Assembly (NCBI GenBank): GCA_022828595.1
Contig: JAKGHH010000001.1
Location: forward strand, 116,944,999 to 117,008,998
Direction of reading: 5' to 3'
Source: Nelumbo lutea
Lineage: Eukaryota; Streptophyta; Magnoliopsida; Proteales; Nelumbonaceae
DNA: 64,000 nucleotides
Below are positions 57,498-64,000 of the stretch, piece after piece. The notes under the pieces were generated by a model. That model was given only the letters and a program-made list of their open reading frames with translations, ran no database searches and was not told the origin of the DNA. Positions within the stretch are counted from its first letter, which is position 1; each line of letters begins with the position of its first letter. The translations under genes and the position numbers were made by a program.

Positions 57498-60400
57498 GTG
57501 GGTTGTATTATGTTGACAATGGTGGTTCGAAAGTAGCTCTTCAGTCCACTCTTACTCCTCTCCAACGGCACTATATCGTCGCTCAAGGCCCTGAAGTTAT
57601 TGGTCCCATCTTTAAGTCGCCTTTCATCGTTGGATTGTGAGCCATGTCAGCTTGGGAAACACCATAGAGTCTCTTTTGGTCCTAGAGTTGATAGTCGTGT
57701 TTTGAGTCATTTCTCTTTAGTCCATTCAGATGTTTGGGGTCCAAATATAGTGCCATACAATGGTTATAAGTATTTTGTAATTTTTGTTGATGATTATTCA
57801 AGGATGACATAGCTCTATCTTATGAAAGACAGAAGTGAATTGTTCTCAATTTTTCAAAAGTTTTATGCTGAAATTCATACCCAATTTGGAGTTCATATTG
57901 AAATTCTTCACTCGGATAATGCAAAAGAATACAGATCAAGACCATTTCTGCAATACGTAGAGCACCATGGGGTAAATTCACCAAACTTCTTGTTCTTATA
58001 CCCCACAACAGAATGGCGTGGCTGAACGGAAGAATCAACACTTGAAATTGCTCGGTCCATTATGCTTGATGTGAATGTTCTAAAGCGTTTTTGGAGTGAT
58101 GATGTCCTTACATCATGTTTTCTCATCAACCAGATGCCCATGTTCATCCTTGGATGTCAATCTCCCTTCTTAGTCTTGTTCCCTACTCTTTCTCCATTCC
58201 CTCTTACACCTAGAGTCTTTGGTTGTGTTTGTTTTGTTCAAAATTTAGGACCTAGATTGGACAAGTTAGATGCACGTGCTACAAAATACATCTTTCTTGG
58301 CTACTCTAGAACCCAAAAAGGGTATAAGTATTATAACCCTAGCTCTCATTAGTCCTTTGTGTGTTATGATGTCACTTTCTTTGAGTCAGTTCCATTCTTC
58401 TCGAGTGTTGATGTCCCTCCTCCTACTTCTGTGTCCACTTTCAATTCTAGTTGAAGACCCTCTTCATACAATTCTTGTTCTATCTCAGTCGCTCTCTTCT
58501 CCAATGGAGGTTAATACTGAGAGTCCACCAATCACACAAGTGTATACTCACAGAAGAGCATTGGCCCCTCCTCCAGTTCAGCCCTCGTCAACAGATCCTG
58601 CAATTGCACCTCCTCCTTCTGACCTTGATCTTCCTATTGCATTGCGGAAAGGTAAACATAGTTGTACATCTCATCCTATTTCTCATTATGTTTCTGTTGC
58701 TCACCTTTCTGCTTCCCATCGACAGTTTCTATCCTTGTTATCATTTATTTTCATTCCTAAGATTGTCCAAGAAGCCATCACTTCTCCAAGGTGTTGGCAA
58801 GCAATGGAAAAGGAATTGTCTGCATTGACACAATCACACGTGGGAACTTACCACTCTCCCTCTTGGTAAGCATGTTGTTGGATATAAGTGGGTCTACACA
58901 GTGAAATATCTTCCAAATAGAGTGTGGAGCGGTTGAAAGCTAGGTTAGTGGCCAAAAGCTATTCTTAGTTATATGGTGTTGACTATATGGAGACATTTTC
59001 TCCTATGGCTAAGATTGGTTCAATTCGGGTGTTGATTTCTTTGGCAGCAATGTATGATTGGCCTCTCTTTCAACATGACATAAAAAATGCCTTCTTACAT
59101 GGTGATCTTGTTGAAGAGGTATATATAGAGCAACCACCAGGGCTTGTTGCTCAGGGGGAGGATGGTAAAGTTTGCAAACTTAAGAAGGCAATTTATGAAC
59201 CGAAACAATCTCCATGTGTGTAGTTTGGTTGATTCAGTGAAGTAGTGAAGAACTTTGGCATGAAACAGTGCCAATTAGACCATTCTGTGTTCAACCGTGA
59301 ATCAGAAGCTAGGAAAATCTTGTTAGTGGTGTATGTGGATGATATTGTCATAATTGGTAGTGACAACGATGGGATTGACAGGTTGAAAAACTTTCTACAG
59401 GATCACTTCCACACAAAAAATTTGAGTAAGCTAAAATATTTCTTGGGGATAGAAGTTGCAAGGTCAAGGCATGGCATTAACTTTTGCCAAAGTTAGTATG
59501 TCCTTGATTTACTTGAAGAAACAGGGTTGTTGGGTGCCAAACCAACTGAAACACCCATGGAACCGAATGTTAAGTTGAGTATTGATGCAGGTGAAGAGTT
59601 TGATGATCCTGGGAGGTACAAGAGGTTGGTGGGTAAATTGAACTACCTGACTATTATTCAGTTAGATATATCATTTGTTGTAAGCATGGTGAGTCAGTTT
59701 ATGCAACGTCCTCGAGTTCCACATTGGGAAGCAATTCTAAGAATTGTTAAGTAATTGAAGGGAGCACTAGGTCGTGGATTGTTATACAAGAGTGGAGGAA
59801 CTCTTGAGATATAGGGGTATACAGATGCTGACTGGGTCGGATCTGTGTCTGATAAGAGATCCACTACAGGGTATTGTACCTTCCTTGGTGGCAATCTGGT
59901 AACTTGGAAGAGCAAGAAACAAACAACGATGGCAAGAAGCAATTCTGAAACTGAATATAGGGCTAGCTCATACTACATGTGAACTAGTGTGGCTTAAAAA
60001 TCTTTTGCAGGAAATTGGGTTCTCAGTTGATAGACCCATGAAGTTGTACTGCGATAATCAAGCTGCTGCCCACATTTCTTCTAATCTAGTCTTTTATCGA
60101 AGTTGACTGCCACTTTGTAAGAGAAAAGGTGATAAGTGGAGTGATAAATACAGCTCATGTGAGTTCAGGAAACCAATGGGCAGATCTGTTTACAAAAGGT
60201 TTGAATCGGGGAAGAGTGGATTACATATGTGACAAGCTGGGACTATATGATATATACTCTCCAGCTTGAGGGGGAGCGTTAGAATCGACAGTACAAGGGT
60301 AATTAAGTCTTTTGTCTATCTAATTAAGGTTAAATTGTCTATTTTTTCTAGGTTTAAGTTGTGTCCCGTACTTAATAAGGGACAAATCTGTCTTTTGTAA

Positions 60401-60539
60401 TCTAATGCAAACTGGGTCAGCTGAAGAGGGCGACTTTTCTTCTTCTCTGACTGAACCCTTTCTCCTTCTATTCTCTTCTTACTTACTTCAGACCTAGAAC
60501 TGAACTAGGGTTAATCGAATCATTCACAAGCATCACTCA
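57494..60539 (+). mobile_element. pol: 5'-truncated Ty1/copia element (third family), 3' half
   Basis: Starts inside pol, in the segment before the integrase zinc region (GLYYVDNGG), with no gag, protease or 5' LTR. Integrase: CEPCQLGKHHR near 57635, HSDVWGP near 57725, HSDNAKEY near 57910, and a frame-shifted NGVAERKN near 58012. Reverse transcriptase: NAFLHGDL near 59087, YVDDIVIIGSD near 59331. RNase H: YTDADWVGSV near 59818, broken by stops. Polypurine tract GAGGGGGAG 60268-60276. LTR 60277-60539, starting CG where TG is expected. Many stops and frameshifts. 57494-58985 recurs inverted at 61418-62908. Confidence 0.9.
60277..60539 (+). repeat. 3' LTR of the third copia family
   Basis: Follows the polypurine tract; starts CGTTAGAATCGACAG and ends near ..GCATCACTCA. 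No second copy lies in the window, so the end is inferred from the TG..CA rule and the return of LINE-like text. Confidence 0.65.
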
Positions 60540-60559
60540 ATAAATTTTTAAAGATTTTT

Positions 60560-60918
60560 GGCTGATAAAAAATAAAAAAAAAAGCAAGGGATACCTCATT
60601 ACCTCTAAACTTGAAGTTCGGGTCTCAAATTTGCCAAAGACCAAGTTGCTTCTCTGCTAGTGGAGGGTGACTCTAGGAATGTCTTGGTTGAGCTATCAAT
60701 TTTGGGACTGGTCCTTGGAGGCTGTCCAACTTGATGAAATTAAAGAGATTTTTGTTTCCCTTCACTACTACTATAGATGGATTCCAAGAGAACTAAATTA
60801 AATGGCTCTCTTTAGTTAAATATGGATTGGAGAAATTTTTTTGTATAGTGCAAATAGCTTACCTATGTCTTGAGTGGATTTTTGGATTTTTTCTTGTATC
60901 AAAGCCTTTTTCTTTTTT
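60560..60918 (+). mobile_element. LINE in PGI intron 8, second part
   Basis: Contains RNase H-like text (LVEGDSRNVLVELS, then GPWRLSNL in a shifted frame) typical of L1 elements, followed by T-rich 3' sequence. Read together with 56640-57497 and 61110-61195, it is one 5'-truncated LINE interrupted twice. Confidence 0.55.
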
Positions 60919-61109
60919 CTCTTTTGTTGTTTTCTTTTTTTGATCAATAACAGCAACTTTTATTAAGAAGATGATAGAAAATTACAAAAAGAAGGGAGGG
61001 GTAAAAACTCTTAACCCTCCCAAACATTAAAAATCAAATTACAACAATGCCCAAAAAAGATTTGCTCTTCCCACCCCTTGTTTAGTCAAAGTGTCTGCCA
61101 GAGAGTTAG
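60919..61109 (-). mobile_element. Short 5'-truncated LINE tail with an 18-bp target duplication
   Basis: On minus the insert ends CTTAATAAAAGTTGCTG then TTATTGATCAAAAAAAG and an A/T-rich tail, the usual plant L1 3' end. AAAGCCTTTTTCTTTTTT occurs at 60901-60918 and again at 61110-61127. Length is about 190 bp. Confidence 0.8.
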
Positions 61110-61417
61110 AAAGCCTTTTTCTTTTTTGTACATTCTCTCATGTATTTCTCTCATTTTTTTGAATAAAATTGTTACTCTCTCTAAAAAACAAAAATAAAAG
61201 GAATCCTTCACAACCTAGACTTTTTTCAACCTCCTCCTGATTGTTGGAGGAATTTTTTCCAAATAATATTTAAATAATTTATAACCCAAATAAGTGGGTT
61301 GGCTAATCTGCTGGCAAATTATCAAAGTTAAAAAATAGGTGTTCCGTATGGGAGTTCCCTCTCTTTAAGTGGGAGGGACAGGTGTCCTTCACCTATGGAG
61401 AGGACACAATCACACGT
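61110..61417. other. LINE 3' end and flanking sequence
   Basis: TTTTTTTGAATAAAATTGTT plus an A-rich tail near 61160-61199 is the likely 3' end of the plus LINE. The rest up to the copia break at 61418 is unassigned. It includes the inverted words GGTGTCCTTCACC and GAGGACAC near 61380-61405. Confidence 0.5.
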
Positions 61418-64000
61418 TAGTCAACACCATATAACTAAGAATAGCTTTTGGCCACTAACCTAGCTTTCAACCGCTCCACACTCTATTTGGAAGATATTTC
61501 ACTGTGTAGACCCACTTATATCCAACAACATGCTTACCAAGAGGGAGAGTGGTAAGTTCCCACGTGTGATTGTGTCAATGCAGACAATTCCTTTTCCATT
61601 GCTTGCCAACACCTTGGAGAAGTGATGGCTTCTTGGACAATCTTAGGAATGAAAATAAATGATAACAAGGATAGAAACTGTCGATGGGAAGCAGAAAGGT
61701 GAGCAACAGAAACATAATGAGAAATAGGATGAGATGTACAACTATGTTTACCTTTCCGCAATGCAATAGGAAGATCAAGGTCAGAAGGAGGAGGTGCAAT
61801 TGCAGGATCTGTTGACGAGGGCTGAACTGGAGGAGGGGCCAATGCTCTTCTTTGAGTATACACTTGTGTGATTGGTGGACTCTCAGTATTAACCTCCATT
61901 GGAGAAGAGAGCGACTGAGATAGAACAAGAATTGTATGAAGAGGGTCTTCAACTAGAATTGAAAGTGGACACAGAAGCAGGAGGAGGAACATCAACACTT
62001 GAGAAGAATGGAACTGACTCAAAGAAAGTGACATCATAACACAAAGGACTAATGAGAGCTAGGGTTATAATACTTATACCCTTTTTGGGTTCTAGAGTAG
62101 CCAAGAAAGATGTATTTTGTAGCACGTGCATCTAACTTGTCCAATCTAGGTCCTAAATTTTGAACAAAACAAACACAACCAAAGACTCTAGGTGTAAGAG
62201 GGAATGGAGAAAGAGTAGGGAACAAGACTAAGAAGGGAGATTGACATCCAAGGATGAACATGGGCATCTGGTTGATGAGAAAACATGATGTAAGGACATC
62301 ATCACTCCAAAAACGCTTTAGAACATTCACATCAAGCATAATGGACCGAGCAATTTCAAGTGTTGATTCTTCCGTTCAGCCACGCCATTCTGTTGTGGGG
62401 TATAAGAACAAGAAGTTTGGTGAATTTACCCCATGGTGCTCTACGTATTGCAGAAATGGTCTTGATCTGTATTCTTTTGCATTATCCGAGTGAAGAATTT
62501 CAATATGAACTCCAAAAATGGGTATGAATTTCAGCATAAAACTTTTGAAAAATTGAGAACAATTCACTTCTGTCTTTCATAAGATAGAGCTATGTCATCC
62601 TTGAATAATCATCAACAAAAATTACAAAATACTTATAACCATTGTATGGCACTATATTTGGACCCCAAACATCTGAATGGACTAAAGAGAAATGACTCAA
62701 AACACGACTATCAACTCTAGGACCAAAAGAGACTCTATGGTGTTTCCCAAGCTGACATGGCTCACAATCCAACGATGAAAGGCGACTTAAAGATGGGACC
62801 AATAACTTCAGGGCCTTGAGCGACGATATAGTGCCGTTGGAGAGGAGTAAGAGTGGACTGAAGAGCTACTTTCAAACCACCATCGTCAAGATAATACAAT
62901 CCACCTGCCTCATGCCTTCCACCAATCTTCATCCTTGTCTTGAGATCCTGAAACACACAAGAAGAGGGATAAAAGGTTATAGAACAATTAAGTGACGGTT
63001 AATCTACTAATAGACATAAGATTAAAAGGGAACTTTGGTACATATAAGACAGAGGATAAAGATAAGGAGGTAAGATCAACATCACCAACACCACAAATGG
63101 GAGAGGTAGAGCCATTAGCAAGGGTAACTGTTTGGGATGTAGAAGACTGAAAAAGTGAAGAAAACACACCTTGAGTCCCAGTCATATGATCAGAGGCTCT
63201 AGAGTCAATAATCCAATGTGAGGGTTTGGAAGCCAATCAAGCCATACTTGAATGTGCAAGAGTAGATGTGTTCTACTGAGAAGATGTCTGAAGAAACTTC
63301 TTATACTCCTCACGTGGGATACTCACCATTTCTTAACTAGAAGCACCAGTAGATGTAGAGGGAGTCTGATCAGCCTGTTGGTTCTCACTAATTGTACCAC
63401 TACCACTAGTCATGGCATGATTGGCCCAAGTGTTGGGTGGACCATGTAAGTCATAACAGAAGTTAACAGTACGTCCCTCTAATCCACAGTATGTGCACCT
63501 CCTAGTACCAATACTTCTTCCTCTGCCACAACCTCCACTACGGCCACCAGTACGATTAAACATAGGACCACCTCGGGTCCCTAGAAATCCACAACCACCT
63601 CCACCACCTCTATTTCCACAACCTCCCCCTCTTGTCACTACAAAACTAGACCTGTTCAAGAGAGAGAGGAAGACTCCATAGGTTCAATAGAAATCCTCCG
63701 AAGTTGGGCAAATACTTCCTCAAGAGAGGGGAGAGCAGATCCACCTAATATTTTTGCTCGAACAGGTTCGTATTCGGGTTTTAAACCCACTAAAAACCTT
63801 GTCACATCAAGTTGCTCTCACTGTTGCTGCTGAATTTGAACATCTGGAGTTAGAGGGTGATACACATTAAGCTCATTACGGAGGTTTTTCGTGCTTGCAT
63901 AGTATTATTCTAAGCTTTGATTACCCTGTTTCTGGTTAAAGTACTCCTAGTAAAGTTGGTACACTCTAGTGGTATTATCTTGGCCAGAATAAAGTTTCTT
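61418..64000 (-). mobile_element. gag-pol: Ty1/copia element (third family), 5' half, running out of the window
   Basis: On minus from 64000 downward. Gag C-terminus: Gly/Arg-rich segment and zinc knuckle CTYCGLEGRTVNFCYDLHG (about 63430-63490; a CCHC-like pattern with Asp-Leu-His). Protease: WIIDSRASDHMTG near 63180-63220, with DSR instead of DSG/DSA at the active site. Then the pre-integrase segment, integrase (CEPCQLGKHHR, HSDVWGP, HSDNAKEY) and the linker, ending abruptly at 61418 just before reverse transcriptase. Several stops. It has everything that the plus copy at 57494 lacks on the 5' side, plus a shared 1.49 kb. Confidence 0.9.

Noticed and set aside
57498..57570. A host exon following the GCAG acceptor-like site at the LINE/copia break
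   Set aside because: The sequence after GCAGGTGG matches the copia pre-integrase segment in the minus copy, so it is retroelement, not the next PGI exon.
1..64000. CRISPR array, operon, phage or other prokaryotic system
   Set aside because: All protein and structural evidence is plant nuclear. The regular repeats are microsatellites or LTR-internal units, not spacer arrays.
1..64000. Organellar DNA insertions (plastid or mitochondrial)
   Set aside because: No organelle gene, rRNA or long GC-balanced organelle-like stretch was recognised by eye. The plastid-related genes are nuclear genes with introns and transit peptides.

Overview
This is a plant nuclear window, most likely from a woody, TE-rich flowering plant. 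It has AT-rich introns with GT..AG borders, plastid-targeted proteins, Ty1/copia, Ty3/gypsy-type, LINE, hAT-type, CACTA-type and MITE sequences, and no prokaryotic signals. I cannot name the species. Only two host protein genes look real: a CURVATURE THYLAKOID 1 family gene at 37493-47427 (five exons, complete) and the 5' part of a plastid-type glucose-6-phosphate isomerase gene at 50631-56239 and beyond (eight exons, running out of the window). Both products act in the chloroplast: one shapes thylakoid margins, the other interconverts fructose-6-phosphate and glucose-6-phosphate for starch synthesis. A slightly degenerate tRNA-Val(AAC) lies between them on the minus strand. Orphan gene fragments are a PH-domain exon (18490-18579, minus), a PPR fragment (about 24031-24290) and scrambled glycosyl hydrolase family 17 pieces (36660-36830).

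Layout. 1-1516 is AT-rich with a 105-bp tandem duplication. 1517-14503 is a 13-kb nested block: two copies of one long LTR (called family B here) face each other in inverted orientation. The left copy is split by a nearly complete but decayed copia element (2679-7608, TSD CTAAA). The right copy is split by an hAT-like element (10969-13132), which itself carries a solo LTR (family C, 11306-12749, TSD AGACC). 14504-16828 is AT-rich. 16829-17873 is a GC-rich LTR-like segment. 17986-24718 holds hAT, LINE, MITE and CACTA remnants plus the two orphan gene fragments. 25520-30381 is a third family-B copy, a solo LTR carrying another family-C solo LTR and a GTATC-rich hAT-like element. 31600-33765 is a minus-strand copia remnant. 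35450-37291 is a MULE-like element with captured gene fragments, ending about 200 bp upstream of the CURT1 start codon.

The CURT1 gene has grown by insertion. Its second intron (5.9 kb) contains a hairpin MITE and a LINE, and the LINE is split by a 3.3-kb non-autonomous gypsy-type element with perfect structural hallmarks (LTR pair, primer-binding site, TATA). The PGI gene has a small hAT-type MITE with a perfect 8-bp duplication in intron 1. Its intron 8 runs past the window end and is filled by a 5'-truncated LINE, a copia 3' half on plus, a small minus LINE tail, and a second copia copy on minus. The two copia pieces share about 1.5 kb of near-identical sequence in inverted orientation. 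No CRISPR, prokaryotic operon or clearly novel enzymatic system is present. The unusual content is structural: inverted LTR pairs, scrambled gene capture and layered insertions that can be ordered in time.
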